Assembly (NCBI GenBank): GCA_920105625.2
Contig: OV050030.1
Location: 151,955,988-152,019,987 of the forward strand
Source of the DNA: Clusia tigrina
Lineage: Eukaryota; Arthropoda; Insecta; Diptera; Clusiidae
Length of the DNA stretch: 64,000 nucleotides
Direction of reading: 5' to 3'
The notes beneath the pieces are model-generated. The model saw only the letters and a list, made by a program, of their open reading frames with translations. It was not told the origin of the DNA and did no database searches. Every line of letters begins with the position of its first letter. The first letter of the stretch is position 1. Shown here piece after piece: positions 21,917 to 36,123 of this stretch. The position numbers and the translations under genes are program-made.

Positions 21917-24527
21917 TAATGCTCCCAGATTTTTTTCTTAAAATACAGGAAAAACATGCGAAAATTGTTTAAAAACAGGATGTTTTTTTTCGAAAACAGG
22001 ATTTTCGCAGGATTTTATTGAATTAATAAAAAACAGGTATTATTGTCAAAAAATAAGTGAAAAATACATGGTTTATGCATTGGTGGTAATTGGTATGCTT
22101 TGATCATCAATCATTCCTTTGTCTGGATCTATTTCAATGTTCTGGGTTCCATGTACGGTATGAACTTCGTACTTTTGATTCGATTGAATCTTTCGGAGCA
22201 TATCAGGCGGGTCTTTTAGCCAACGGAAAAATTCTAAGCACGACATTTTCAAATTAACTTTGGTTGTGAGAATGGCCTTTAGAGTTTCGACATTTAAATT
22301 CGATTTTTCCTCTGTCCACGTCTTATTCATCTCCGCAAACACTCTCTCGACAGAAGCTGTAGAACCGGGGAGACAAAGAATGTACTCAATTATTTTCGCC
22401 ATTTCCTTGTTGTCACAGCTTTGGTCGTCCAAATGCTTGAATATTTCAACCCAACGCTCTGTCATTGAGCCTTTTTTCCCGATCCATTGTTTAATTTTAC
22501 TGTCTGAACAATAGTTTTTCACGTAACAAAATTCTTTGTGCAATTGAGCTGAATTTTCATTCGCATCGTACAACGACTTTTCATTCAATTGAGACATGGC
22601 TTCTTCTACATTTTTCCACGAAGGAATTTGACGCAGTGTGACCCATGAGTACTTTTTTAATTCCACAATTGGATTACCCCATTTTTCGAGATATTCACAA
22701 GCATCATCTGTGAAAGATAATATACCAATTCAAATTATAATCAATGCCACAGATGTTTAGATATGGAATGAGAAACTGTTTGTAAATAATTAAATAAATT
22801 ACCAAAAAAGTCTTTGCATTTTGAAAATATGACACCGGTATCAAAACGATCGTCTACAAGAGCATCCATTTCGGCTTTTGTCTGTGGTGATAGGTATTCG
22901 TCCTCCTGTCGCATTTTCAAAGTAACGTTCAGCTCATCTAAATATTGAACAATTGCAACGGCCGAAGTTTCATCGCCTTCTATTTTAAGAACACATTCTG
23001 CAAAGAGTTCAGCCTTAAATATGGAGCAGAAAGGGAACAGATTGAAAAACATGTTTCAGCTACTAATTCTCTAAACCTCAAATTTGATTTACCTGTTCTT
23101 GAACTAAGTGAAGCCAAAATTTGGACATCGGATTTCCGAAAAATTCTTTCAGCAATTTTTCTCCTTTCCTCAAACCGGTGAACAGCCTTTTCAATGGCTC
23201 ATAAACTTGTAAAATACGTTTAATTGCAGGGCCAAGAGCTAGAAATCGGGTCTTTGCGTATCCCAGCAACTTCAAATATTTAACACCGCACATTTCACAG
23301 AACTCTTTTAGAGATGCAACATGAGTTGTATAAATGTAAAAATAGGAATATATTTTTACGACAATGCATTCAACATCGAACGGTAAAAAATCGCATGCAT
23401 ATTTCAGGGCATTGTACACAATGTGAGCCGAACAACCGATTCCAATTAAATGTGGCAGCCAAGTTTTCATTTTGTAAAATTCATTGTTGGTTCCGCCTCG
23501 CGTTTCACCCCCAAAATTCACTTTGGCATTATCTCCACAAAATGCAATGATTTTCTTCAGCAGGTCGTATGCTTCAGCTGTATTTTTAATTAAATCATTG
23601 ATAATGGTTGATGTTTCACCGTCTTCTGATGAAATTTCCAAAACTTTTTCGCAAACACCGACTGTAGGAATGAAGAATCTGACCAGAACGGGAAATATTT
23701 TTATCGAACCATGATTTGATGCATCTACGGAAACCGAAACGAAGCTGCATTTCTTCAAATATTCAATTAGCATTTTTCGTACTTGTGGCGCAATAACATT
23801 CAATACGATGGCCTGACATTTGGTTTGTGAACACGTAAATTTTTTCATTTGAAAACAAGAGCTAAATATTTTTGACGCACAGTCTGAAGATTTAAAACTG
23901 TGATTCGCACTTATAACATGATATGCCCATGTTCCTTCCATTGCTGCAACTTCCAAATCAAATGAGCTTGAAAAAATTGTCAAAGCCGCCTGGTGTTTGC
24001 CTGTTTTCACATGTCGATCGATGTCAGCCTTTCCACCCGAAGCGATAGAAAATGTGCCTTTGCATTGTTTGCACCTAAGATCACTATCTGATGTGTTCGT
24101 TTCAAGAAAAGGATAACTTTTTTTAGTCTATCGTTGAAAACACATTTTCCTTTCGTTGTTTTTCCCATTTCAAAACAAAAACTTTATATAAATGCAGTAA
24201 AACAAAAAAAATATAAGTTTGACAAGCACAACGACAATTGTTTCAATACGCTTCGATTGTTGCGAAATACATCTACGCATATATGAATGATGGAAGTTAG
24301 AGTGAGAGAACTATATGGCACACAGCAGACATACTTTCTCTGTTTATTACGCGCATTTGTTTAGCGGCCTTTACACGTTCACGTTTACTTGCAGTCATGC
24401 GTGGCGTGTTGAAGAGAATGTATATTTTACAGGATTTTCATAGGTAAATACAGGTGTGAATTTCTGGCAGGATTTCTCTTTAAAAAATAGGATAATCCTG
24501 CGAAATACAGGATAAATGGGACCATTA
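21917..24527 (-). mobile_element. hAT-1 element, unit 3
   Basis: 2611 bp between GTTATATT copies at 21909-21916 and 24528-24535. Right end GGACC. Confidence 0.9.
22073..24168 (-). pseudogene. hAT-1 transposase, unit 3 (least damaged allele)
   Basis: Exon 1 (from 23078), exon 2 and exon 3 are all open; Glu is present in ASVERVF and the consensus GDETSAV and MDALVDD are present. The only obvious lesion is the shared A7 frameshift (24118-24124) between the ATG at 24168 and the zinc finger. Best starting point for comparing this family. Confidence 0.82.
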
Positions 24528-24535
24528 GTTATATT

Positions 24536-24860
24536 CCTTATTTTTTAACGGACTTAATTTACGCTTTATATTTATATAGCGATCCATGCCAGTCTGAATT
24601 GCCCTGCTACACGGTTTTTTATTTAGTTTCATATTACCTCATAGAGCGTTATTGCCAGCTGTAGGAGGAGATAATGAGTTAGCGCGTTGGGGCTGAATAA
24701 CATAATTTATTGAGAGCATGCTAATTGCTTTGCTATTTAGTGTGTGCTGAGCTTTCGTCATCGAACATTCGGGAGACTGTTCAAGCAACAAATTGTATGT
24801 TTTGTCGGACAGCATCATATCTTTGTTTACATTACACGATGCGATGGTTGGAGAGAGCAT
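24536..24860 (-). pseudogene. LINE gag N-terminal part, unit 3
   Basis: As in unit 1: one internal TGA, then MDRYINIKRK from 24587. Confidence 0.5.
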
Positions 24861-25097
24861 AATGTGCTCATAAGCAAGCTCTTGCAGCTGGTCTTAGTTT
24901 ACAGTTTATGTTTGTGTATATATGTTTTTACTATTGCTAATGCTTACTTACTGGAAAATATTACTGTCCCAACACCTTTTGTTAATATTTTTATTTTACT
25001 TTATCGAGTCTCTGTTTCTCATTTGGGCATATGTATGTATGTGGATTGCCCTATTTCGTTTTTCACCTTTTTAACACTTAACTTACTAGATTTTACA

Positions 25098-25753
25098 ATA
25101 TTTTTGATGGTTGTAAATACGTTTTCCATTTTTATGACTTTTGTACATAGCAATTCTGGATTAAAAATGCAATGCGTATGATGAGTCTTGAAGTCTTGAC
25201 GAAGCTCACTTATCTTTTTTTACAGTAATGCAACAAATCCATTAGTTTTTACAGTCATTGCAGGAGCTCCATCTTTTGCCACAGAAGTTTATTTTAGCAA
25301 AGGTAAATTATATTTTTCTAAAAGTTCATATACACCATTAAATATGTCTTCTCCTGTAGTAGTGTCATGCAAAGTAACTACATCCAAGAATTCCTCAAAA
25401 ATGTTGAAATCGTCGTCAGAAAACATGAATAAATGCAGTTTACTGAGCTACACCCCCGATATCTGTATTCTCATCACAAATAATAGAAAAAGTTGAAAGT
25501 CATGAGATTTTTTTGAGACAGAAGTTGTTTGAAAAGCCTTGACACTTTCAGGAGAAATTATTTATGCAGTTTTAATAATGCAAATCTTAATAAAATCACC
25601 TTCAGTAATAGATTTCGAATTTTTAGCTATTAATTCAGATAAAACTTAGCTTGGATGCCAAACCGTTTCACTTTCATACAATACATTTGAAAATATCAAC
25701 TGTGGCTTTTTGAGTCCTAACTTGAACTGTTTCAACATTTCTTCTCTAATTAT
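25098..25753 (-). pseudogene. hAT-2 transposase N-terminal half, unit 3/4 junction
   Basis: DGAPAM form, as at the unit 1/2 junction. Same stops. Confidence 0.74.
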
Positions 25754-26197
25754 TGCTATTTACACACTTAATATTAGGCTTAAAGTTTACTTATTACAAT
25801 TTGCACATAATATAAAAATATATTGATCACTTTATTACTTTTTAATCACAATTACAAATACTGCTGCTTCGAGTAAAATGCGCGATGTACATACGGTTAC
25901 GATTGCTTTTCAACTGTTGTCGACTTTAAATTGCTTCAGCTTATATACCTTTCGAATGGCTGAAGTAGAAAATTCTATACTATTAAAGAAGTTTCTAGAT
26001 CATTCTCACATATTATATAGACACCTCGAAGAGGGTTCTTGAGTAAGCTTTTATTTTCGAGAACATTCTGTACACCATTATCCACACCACGAAAGAAGTT
26101 TTTATCTGCATGGATTGTGTCTTGACTTAGATACATAGGGTTGTACACTCATTCTCAAACTCCAGATGGGATCCTAATAGTGTGCAATCACGTTTCA
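25754..26197 (-). mobile_element. Ty3/gypsy 3' LTR, unit 4
   Basis: 444 bp, B-class, matching unit 2. Confidence 0.6.
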
Positions 26198-26208
26198 CTG
26201 CCCTCCGC

Positions 26209-27707
26209 TTAATCTTGTTCGTCCCGAACAAGGATAGTACTGCAACTTATATAAGGAGATGCCTCTCCAGATGAACGGCTTTCATTCAGCTCCTCACATT
26301 TCTCGCCAACTGGACGCGGTATACTACAACGTTGATCCCCTTAATCACCTTGTAAGGACCTTCCCAGTCTGTTTGAAGCTTTGGCGATAATCCCTTGTTC
26401 CTTTGCGGATTATGAAGCATATCTAGCTGCCCTTCTTGAAATTCCTTGGAATTTGCTCGTACATGATATCTGGCTTTAATTTTATCACCCATCAGTTGTG
26501 TGCTTTTTCTGATGATTCCATGACTTTCATTCAAATGTCTTCGTTTGTCAGCTACATAACTGCTACATGAAACTTCCGTAGATGAGTAGGCACCGAATTT
26601 CAGATCTGCAGGTAATCTTATATCACAACCAAAAATAGTTTAGCTGGTGTTGTATATGTTGTATCGTGAGTTGCCGATTGGTATGCCATTAGGTACAGGG
26701 GTATGTGTTGGTCCCAATCTTTCTGGTTTCTGTCCACGACTTTCCTTAAGTGTTCCTCAAGCGTACAATTAAATTTTTCAACCATTTTATTAGATTGCGG
26801 GTGCAAAGCATTTGTGCGAGTTTGGCGTATGCCTCATTTCCCTGAATATCGTTGACTCGAAATTTCTGCCTTGATCCAAGTGAAACTCAAGGGGAGCACC
26901 GAATCTGCAGACTCAATTATTGATAAATGCATCTGCAACGGTCTTAGCTTCTTGATCGGGGATGGGATATACTTCTGGCCATTTACTAAAATAGTCGATT
27001 ACGACGAGAACATATTTGTTGCCGGAATCACTAATTGGAAACGGACCCGCGATGTCCATTGCAATACGCTCAAATGGCGCGCCCACATTGTATAAATGCA
27101 TTTTCCCCTGACTGCGACGGCTCGGTCCCTTGGTAGCTGTACACTTTTCAGTCAACTACAGATTGCTGGCAACCCTAATTGTCCTCCGCTTGGCCCACTA
27201 TGGTATTCCTGGAGATTTTCGGTTATACTTGCCTTGGGTACCACAATCAAGTTCTTCATGGTTTTTACATCTTCGCTCTCCCACGTGCGGAATAGGCATC
27301 CATTTTGCAACTGTAAGCTATTCCATTGAGCCCAATATGCTTTAGTTATGAGACTTTAGGTCGAGATTTCATTCCATTCTGGTCGTTTTCCTTCTTTCTT
27401 ACTTGACACGATTTTTGCCAATTCTGGGTCATTTCGTTGTTCTCCTTTTATTTTCTCTGCTGCCCATTCTTCGTTTGGTGAAACAACCTTTCAGCGGACA
27501 TTGACTACTCCTTCTTTCCCTTCAGCTTTAGAACAGTGCTTACATTCCACATTGCAAGGACGTCGTGATAATGCATCAGCATTCCCGTGGCTTCCGCCTC
27601 TGCTATCTTCTATTGTGAAATCGTAGCTTTGGAGTCTCTCAATCCATCTCGCCAACTGACCTACGGGATTTTTGAACTGTAATAGCCAGCGAAAATAATG
27701 AAAAGTT
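26209..27707 (-). pseudogene. Ty3/gypsy pol remnant, unit 4
   Basis: B-class (VYRVQ), matching unit 2 apart from single bases. Confidence 0.85.
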
Positions 27708-27741
27708 ACCCTCCAAAGAATTAAAATAACGATTCTACTAT

Positions 27742-28217
27742 CGAATTCAGTTCTTAATTGAAATATATTTTCCGTGTATTTTTTGTATGATGTCGTTTCA
27801 ACTGAACTGGATTTATTCGGACTGCATATTGGAAAAAGGGGGATTTATTCAAACTGCATGTTGGAAAATGGGTTAAGTTTTAATTTTTCAGTTGATTTTC
27901 CCACAGTTGCAGCTTACCTTTAAATGCTTGTACTTGGTCACACATTTTGGTAATGATTTGATCTTTTGCTTGAAGTTTCAAATTTAAATCGGACAAGCAT
28001 AAAGTACAAATCTTGTAGCCATGATAAATTTGCAAAAATGCTTGATTTTTTGTAAATAAAAAAGGGCATATTTCTTCTTTCAAGTTCCGGAATTGCTTAA
28101 GAACTTTAGAGCTTGATAGTCAACGTACTTTAGTATAATAGTATCGACCAGAACATTCACTTTCTAATTCCTTTCAAAAAATAGAAAACTGTCGCTGATT
28201 TTAGCCCCGCAATATAT
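27742..28217 (-). pseudogene. hAT-2 transposase C-terminal half, unit 4
   Basis: Open stretch 27880-28083, as in unit 2. Confidence 0.68.
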
Positions 28218-28667
28218 TTTAGCATAGCAATATAAATAAATATTTTTTTTTATATTGCTATTTCATATTTATTGTAACAACCCATAGAGACTAACAATAA
28301 TATATATATCTTATATCATAAAACTAAACAACAATGTTTCATCCTCCTTACCACTGTACGGAGAAGATTTTATTGAACACTTATTATTTTAAGAAAACAC
28401 AAAAAAAATAATATTAAGTACAGAAATAAGATGATGATAAATAGATGATCGAAAATTAGGATGGTGGTAGATCTGCTCTCTTCAAACTTGATGTGGGATG
28501 GGTTGGAATTAGATTCTTTGCTCTTATATTGGGGTGATTCATTAATTTTATTTGGTACTTCTTTTTTTTTCTGAGTGCACCTGGCCAAATAATTCTTCAT
28601 CGCTAAAGTAACTTAAAAAAAAAATTAAAAATATTTTATGAATAAACTAAATAAATGTTAAATTAAA

Positions 28668-29132
28668 TTAGTTTTTATTATTGTCAATATTAGAATGAAT
28701 GAACATGATTTCATTAACAGAATCTGGATTTGAGGCGATCACACTACGTTTTTTGGAAATCAAGTGCCTAGCTTTTGAAAAGATTCTCTCAGAAGCGGCA
28801 CTGCTAGCTGGAATTGAAAATATTGCGCAACTTACTTTACATAAAAACGGAAATTCATTTTGATGTAAATGCCACCACTGAAGTACATTATAATCATCAT
28901 AATAATTGACACTTATATTCTGATAAGTGTTAATTTCGTTGCTGATTTCCTCCTGTGAGCTGTTCAACTCAACCGTTTGTACGAAATCTGTAAAAAGGCG
29001 AGCTTTCTTTGTTGGAACAAAACATTCAGATATGTTTTGTATGTTTTGTTTTTCATCATCCTCAAAATATAATTTGTTTGCTGGAGGAAACGAAAATAAA
29101 GCAACTTTATGATAGATTCTCAAGTTTTCCAA
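28668..29132 (-). pseudogene. hAT-3 C-terminal remnant, unit 4 (B variant)
   Basis: ALFSFPP and LISKKRS as in unit 2. The upstream segment extends to about 29332. A private base near 29390 lies outside it. Confidence 0.8.
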
Positions 29133-29697
29133 AACAACAGTCTTCTATCATATAATTCAACTTTTTTTTTTAATATTTTGATAACATTTACATCGGCTAT
29201 ATCGGGATTAAATTTTTTTTAAGTTGTTTATATGGACAAAAGTTAAATGAAGAGTTGGATAATTTTCCCCTTCAAACTCTTTTAAAGATTCTTCAAAAGG
29301 TTTTAAAATGTTAACAATTTAAATGTATTTATTTGAGATTTAGAGTATTAAATTTTTTATATAATTAAACAACTTACTGCATCCAATTCTATTTTTAGTA
29401 GCAAAAACGAAAAATCTTGTGTTATTACAACATTTAAATTGACTCAAGTGTCAACATTTAACTATTCTTTTGCGTAATGATTCATTGCATTCAGTCTATT
29501 CAGTGTTTTTAATACCGTTAGGCATGACAATACTTTGAAAGTATTGCTAATAGTGACAATGAAAGAGAGCAAACAGTACATGCATTGTGGAGAGAAGCAA
29601 ATGAGTATTGACTGCTGTTGATTTTTCGTTTTAGTGTTGTTTAAATACTGATCATTTACTGTAGTGAACGCTAGCGAAAAGAGTACACTGCACCGAT

Positions 29698-30329
29698 TCA
29701 CACTGTGTGTAGAGAGAAATGAATGTACTCATGCAGACCTTTATTATTTAATGGTTCTTGCATCATTGCTTGTATTGAGGTTATAAATTGTGTCATACAT
29801 TGCGTTAAGGTTAAGTGCACTGCCTCTAAATTTTGCGGTTGTTTATTGATTTGTGAGTTCTCAGCTAAGTTAGATTTTAGTACATTAGGAAAAGTCATAA
29901 TATATGGACCATTGTTACCGCTGGATATGGTCTGGATTAGGTCTTAAGGGTCTGTGAATCTCTTGCTGGGCATCGATATCTCTCTTCTTGGCTCGCAAAA
30001 CCCCTTCTACGTATCGGCAAATTAAGTTCCAGTTTTCTTCGTATGTTAGCATTTTTTGACCATGTTTTCAGCTGCTTGTGAACTGGTATGTATGTCGATT
30101 TCAAATCTTTTCTCTGTCACACAAGTGAGTTTAGAATCCAGCATATTTCAGGTACGTTCATCGTAGACAAATTGGGGGGGTTTAACTTGTTTACGTATAT
30201 CTGTTACTTCATTTTTTTCGTCTAGAGCTGTTTCGTGTTCGGCAAGCAAGGCGTGGCGATTTTGGCTGAGTGCTGTGTTGGTGGATTCTCCATTAATATC
30301 TGGTTTATGGATTTTGTTTGGGTTATATT
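29698..30329 (-). pseudogene. LINE gag remnant after hAT-1, unit 4 (A7 form)
   Basis: Frame open from the target site through KPPQFVYD, as in unit 2. Confidence 0.55.
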
Positions 30330-32938
30330 TAATGCTCCCAGATTTTTTTTCTTAAAATACAGGAAAAACATGCGAAAATTGTTTAAAAACAGGATGTTTT
30401 TTTTCGAAAACAGGATTTTCGCAGGATTTTATTGAATTAATAAAAAACAGGTATTATTGTCAAAAAATAAGTGAAAAATACATGGTTTATTCATTGGTGG
30501 TAATTGGTATGCTTTGATCATCAATCATTCCTTTGTCTGGATCTATTTCAATGTTCTGGGTTCCATGTACGGTATGAACTTCGTACTTTTGATTCGATTG
30601 AATCTTTCGGAGCATATCAGGCGGGTCTTTTAGCCAACGGAAAAATTCTAAGCACGACATTTTCAAATTAACTTTGGTTGTGAGAATGGCCTTTAGAGTT
30701 TCGACATTTAAATTCGATTTTTCCTCTGTCCACGTCTTATTCATCTCCGCAAACACTCTCTTGACAGAAGCTGTAGAACCGGGGAGACAAAGAATGTACT
30801 CAATTATTTTCGCCATTTCCTTGTTGTCACAGCTTTGGTCGTCCAAATGCTTGAATATTTCAACCCAACGCTCTGTCATTGAGCCTTTTTTCCCGATCCA
30901 TTGTTTAATTTTACTGTCTGAACAATAGTTTTTCACGTAACAAAATTCTTTGTGCAATTGAGCTGAATTTTCATTCGCGTCGTACAACGACTTTTCATTC
31001 AATTGAGACATGGCTTCTTCTACATTTTTCCACGAAGGAATTTGACGCAGTGTGACCCATGAGTACTTTTTTAATTCCACAATTGGATTACCCCATTTTT
31101 CGAGATATTCACAAGCATCATCTGTGAAAGATAATATACCAATTCAAATTATAATCAATGCCACAGATGTTGAGATATGGAATGAGAAACTGTTTGTAAA
31201 TAATTAAATAAATTACCAAAAAAGTCTGCATTTTGAAAATATGCCACCGGTATCAAAACGATCGTCTACAAGAGCATCCATTTCGGCTTTTGTCTGTGGT
31301 GATAGGTATTCGTCCTCCTGTCGCATTTTCAAAGTAACGTTCAGCTCATCTAAATATTGAACAATTGCAACGGCCGAAGTTTCATCGCCTTCTATTTTAA
31401 GAACACATTCTGCAAAGAGTTCAGCCTTAAATATGGAGCAGAAAGGAACAGATTGAAAAACATGTTTCAGCTACTAAATCTCTAAACCTCAAATTTGATT
31501 TACCTGTTCTTGAACTAAATGAAGCCAAAATTTGGACATCGGATTTCCGAAAAATTCTTTCAGCACTTTTTCTCCTTTCCTCAAACCGGTGAACAGCCTT
31601 TTCAATGGCTCATAAACTTGTAAAATACGTTTAATTGCAGGGCCAAGAGCTAGAAATCGGGTCTTTGCGTATCCCAGCAACTTCAAATATTTAACACCGC
31701 ACATTTCACAGAACTCTTTTAGAGATGCAACATGAGTTGTATAAATGTAAAAATAGGAATATATTTTTACGACAATGCATTCAACATCGAAGGGTAAAAC
31801 ATCGCATGCATATTTCAGGGCATTGTACACAATGTGAGCCGAACAACCGATTCCAATTAAATGTGGCAGCCAAGTTTTCATTTTGTAAAATTCATTGTTG
31901 GTTCCGTCTCGCGTTTCACCCCCAAAATTCACTTTGGCATTATCTCCACAAAATGCAATGATTTTCTTCAGCAGGTCGTATGCTTCAGCTGTATTTTTAA
32001 TTAAATCATTGATAATGGTTGATGTTTCACCGTCTTCTGATGAAATTTCCAAAACTTTTACGCAAACACCGACTGTAGGAATGAAGGATCTGACCAGAAC
32101 GGGAAATATTTTTATCGAACCATGATTTGATGCATCTACGGAAACCGAAACGAAGCTGCATTTCTTCAAATATTCAATTAGCATTTTTCGTACTTGTGGC
32201 GCAATAACATTCAATACGATGGCCTGACATTTGGTTTGTGAACACGTAAACTTTTTCATTTGAAAACAAGAGCGAAATATTTTTGACGCACAGTCTGAAG
32301 ATTTAAAACTGTGATTCGCACTTATAACATGATATGCCCATGTTCCTTCCATTGCTGCAACTTCCAAATCAAATGAGCTTGAAAAAATTGTCAAAGCCGC
32401 CTGGTGTTTGCCTGTTTTCACATGTCGATCGATGTCAGCCTTTCCACCCGAAGCGATAGAAAATGTGCCTTTGCATTGTTTGCACCTAAGATCACTATCT
32501 GATGTGTTCGTTTCAAGAAAAGGATAACTTTTTTTAGTCTATCGTTGAAAACACATTTTCCTTTCGTTGTTTTTCCCATTTCAAAACAAAAACTTTATAT
32601 AAATGCAGTAAAACAAAAAAAATATAAGTTTGACAAGCACAACGACAATTGTTTCAATACGCTTCGATTGTTGCGAAATACATCTACGCATATATGAATG
32701 ATGGAAGTTAGAGTGAGAGAACTATATGGCACACAGCAGACATACTTTCTCTGTTTATTACGCGCATTTGTTTAGCGGCCTTTACACGTTCACGTTTACT
32801 TGCAGTCATGCGTGGCGTGTTGAAGAGAATGTATATTTTACAGGATTTTCATAGGTAAATACAGGTGTGAATTTCTGGCAGGATTTCTCTTTAAAAAATA
32901 GGATAATCCTGCGAAATACAGGATAAATGGGACCATTA
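30330..32938 (-). mobile_element. hAT-1 element, unit 4
   Basis: 2609 bp between GTTATATT copies at 30322-30329 and 32939-32946. Right end GGACC. Confidence 0.9.
30487..32579 (-). pseudogene. hAT-1 transposase, unit 4 (B allele)
   Basis: Same three lesions as unit 2: A7 frameshift, 2-bp exon-2 deletion near 31227, and Lys in ASVKRVF. Exon 1 is open to 31489. Confidence 0.82.
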
Positions 32939-32946
32939 GTTATATT

Positions 32947-33271
32947 CCTTATTTTTTAACGGACTTAATTTACGCTTTATATTTATATAGCGATCCATGC
33001 CAGTCTGAATTGCCCTGCTACACGGTTTTTTATTTAGTTTCATATTACCTCATAGAGCGTTATTGCCAGCTGTAGGAGGAGATAATGAGTTAGCGCGTTG
33101 GGGCTGAATAACATAATTTATTGAGAGCATGCTAATTGCTTTGCTATTTAGTGTGTGCTGAGCTTTCGTCATCGAACATTCGGGAGACTGTTCAAGCAAC
33201 AAATTGTATGTTTTGTCGGACAGCATCATATCTTTGTTTACATTACACGATGCGATGGTTGGAGAGAGCAT
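32947..33271 (-). pseudogene. LINE gag N-terminal part, unit 4
   Basis: As in unit 1, with MDRYINIKRK from 32998. Confidence 0.5.
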
Positions 33272-33508
33272 AATGTGCTCATAAGCAAGCTCTTGCAGCT
33301 GGTCTTAGTTTACAGTTTATGTTTGTGTATATATGTTTTTACTATTGCTAATGCTTACTTACTGGAAAATATTACTGTCCCAACACCTTTTGTTAATATT
33401 TTTATTTTACTTTATCGAGTCTCTGTTTCTCATTTGGGCATATGTATGTATGTGGATTGCCCTATTTCGTTTTTCACCTTTTTAACACTTAACTTACTAG
33501 ATTTTACA

Positions 33509-34164
33509 ATATTTTTGATGGTTGTAAATACGTTTTCCATTTTTATGACTTTTGTACATAGCAATTCTGGATTAAAAATGCAATGCGTATGATGAGTCTT
33601 GAAGTCTTGACGAAGCTCACTTATCTTTTTTTACAGTAATGCAACAAATCCATTAGTTTTTACAGTCAATGCAGGAGCTCCATCTTTTGCCACAGAAGTT
33701 TATTTTAGCAAAGGTAAATTATATTTTTCTAAAAGTTCATATACACCATTAAATATGTCTTCTCCTGTAGTAGTGTCATGCAAAGTAACTACATCCAAGA
33801 ATTCCTCAAAAATGTTGAAATCGTCGTCAGAAAACATGAATAAATGCAGTTTACTGAGCTACACCCCCGATATCTGTATTCTCATCACAAATAATAGAAA
33901 AAGTTGAAAGTCATGAGATTTTTTTGAGACAGAAGTTGTTTGAAAAGCCTTGACACTTTCAGGACAAATTATTTATGCAGTTTTAATAATGCAAATCTTA
34001 ATAAAATCACCTTCAGTAATAGATTTCGAATTTTTAGCTATTAATTCAGATAAGACTTAGCTTGGATGCCAAACCGTTTCACTTTCATACAATACATTTG
34101 AAAATATCAACTGTGGCTTTTTGAGTCCTAACTTGAACTGTTTCAACATTTCTTCTCTAATTAT
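33509..34164 (-). pseudogene. hAT-2 transposase N-terminal half, unit 4/5 junction
   Basis: DGAPAL form, as in unit 3. Confidence 0.74.
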
Positions 34165-34579
34165 TGCTATTTACACACTTAATATTAGGCTTAAAGTTTA
34201 CTTATTAAAATTTGCACATAATATAAAAATATATTGATCACTTTATTACTTTTTAATCACAATTACAAATACTGCTGCTTCGAGTAAAATGCGCGATGTA
34301 CATACTGTTACGATTGCTTTTCTTATATACCTTTCGAATGGCTGAAGTAGAAAATTCTATACTATTAAAGAAGTTTCTAGATCATTCTCACATCTTATAT
34401 AGACACCTCGAAGAGGGTTCTTCAGTAAGCTTTTATTTTCGAGAACATTCTGTACACCATTATCCACACCACGAAAGAAGTTTTTATCTGCATGGATTGT
34501 GTCTTGACTTAGATACATAGGGTTGTACACTCATTCTCAAACTCCAGATGGGATCCTAATAGTGTGCAATCACGTTTCA
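34165..34579 (-). mobile_element. Ty3/gypsy 3' LTR, unit 5 (29-bp deletion)
   Basis: 415 bp, matching unit 3. Confidence 0.6.
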
Positions 34580-34590
34580 CTGCCCTCCGC

Positions 34591-36089
34591 TTAATCTTGT
34601 TCGTCCCGAACAAGGATAATACTGCAACTTATATAAGGAGATGCCTCTCCAGATGAACGGCTTTCATTCAGCTCCTCACATTTCTCGCCAACTGGATGCG
34701 GTATACTACAACGTTGATCCCCTTAATCACCTTGTAAGGACCTTCCCAGTCTGTTTGAAGCTTTGGCGATAATCCCTTGTTCCTTTGCGGATTATGAAGC
34801 ATATCTAGCTGCCCTTCTTGAAATTCCTTGGAATTTGCTCGTACATGATATCTGGCTTTAATTTTATCACCCATCAGTTGTGTGCTTTTTCTGATGATTC
34901 CATGACTTTCATTCAAATGTCTTCGTTTGTCAGCTACATAACTGCTACATGAAACTTCCGTAGATGAGTAGGCACCGAATTTCAGATCTGCAGGTAATCT
35001 TATATCACAACCAAAAATAGTTTAGCTGGTGTTGTATATGTTGTATCGTGAGTTGCCGATTGGTATGCCATTAGGTACAGGGGTATGTGTTGGTCCCAAT
35101 CTTTCTGGTTTCTGTCCACGACTTTCCTTAAGTGTTCCTCAAGCGTACAATTAAATTTTTCAACCATTTTATTAGATTGCGGGTGCAAAGCATTTGTGCG
35201 AGTTTGGCGTATGCCTCATTTCCCTGAATATCGTTGACTCGAAATTTCTGCCTTGATCCAAGTGAAACTCAAGGGGAGCACCGAATCTGCAGACTCAATT
35301 ATTGATAAATGCATCTGCAACGGTCTTAGCTTCTTGATCGGGGATGGGATATACTTCTGGCCATTTACTAAAATAGTCGATTACGACGAGAACATATTTG
35401 TTGCCGGAATCACTAATTGGAAACGGACCCGCGATGTCCATTGCAATACGCTCAAATGGCGCGCCCACATTGTATAAATGCATTTTCCCCTGACTGCGAC
35501 GGCTCGGTCCCTTGGTAGCTGTACACTTTTCAGTCAACTACAGATTGCTGGCAACCCTAATTGTCCTCCGCTTGGCCCACTATGGTATTCCTGGAGATTT
35601 TCGGTTATACTTGCCTTGGGTACCACAATCAAGTTCTTCATGGTTTTTACATCTTCGCTCTCCCACGTGCGGAATAGGCATCCATTTTGCAACTGTAAGC
35701 TATTCCATTGAGCCCAATATGCTTTAGTTATGAGACTTTAGATTGAGATTTCATTCCATTCTGGTCGTTTTCCTTCTTTCTTACTTGACACGATTTTTGC
35801 CAATTCTGGGTCATTTCGTTGTTCTCCTTTTATTTTCTCTGCTGCCCATTCTTCGTTTGGTGAAACAACCTTTCAGCGGACATTGACTACTCCTTCTTTC
35901 CCTTCAGCTTTAGAACAGTGCTTACATTCCACATTGCAAGGACGTCGTGATAATGCATCAGCATTCCCGTGGCTACCGCCTCTGCTATCTTCTATTGTGA
36001 AATCGTAGCTTTGGAGTCTCTCAATCCATCTCGCCAACTGACCTACGGGATTTTTGAACTGTAATAGCCAGCGAAAATAATGAAAAGTT
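34591..36089 (-). pseudogene. Ty3/gypsy pol remnant, unit 5
   Basis: A-class (VYRIQ). Private base near 35744 is shared with unit 6, another sign of local exchange between these neighbours. Confidence 0.85.
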
Positions 36090-36123
36090 ACCCTCCAAAG
36101 AATTAAAATAACGATTCTACTAT

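Larger units (their letters stand above)
8414..25211. repeat. Higher-order repeat dimer 1 (units 2+3, B-A)
   Basis: 16,798 bp. Units 2 and 3 differ at diagnostic sites throughout, yet each is matched by the unit two places on, so the B-A pair is the period of highest identity. Confidence 0.88.
16825..25211. repeat. Tandem array unit 3 (A variant)
   Basis: 8387 bp. A-class marks: 29-bp LTR deletion near 17524, A8 run in the LINE gag, Glu kept in the hAT-1 S-x-x-E-R motif, hAT-1 exon 2 open. Matches unit 5 almost base for base. Confidence 0.95.
25212..33622. repeat. Tandem array unit 4 (B variant)
   Basis: 8411 bp, the dimer-spaced partner of unit 2. It carries the same exon-2 deletion, the same Lys substitution and the same LTR variants. 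Confidence 0.95.
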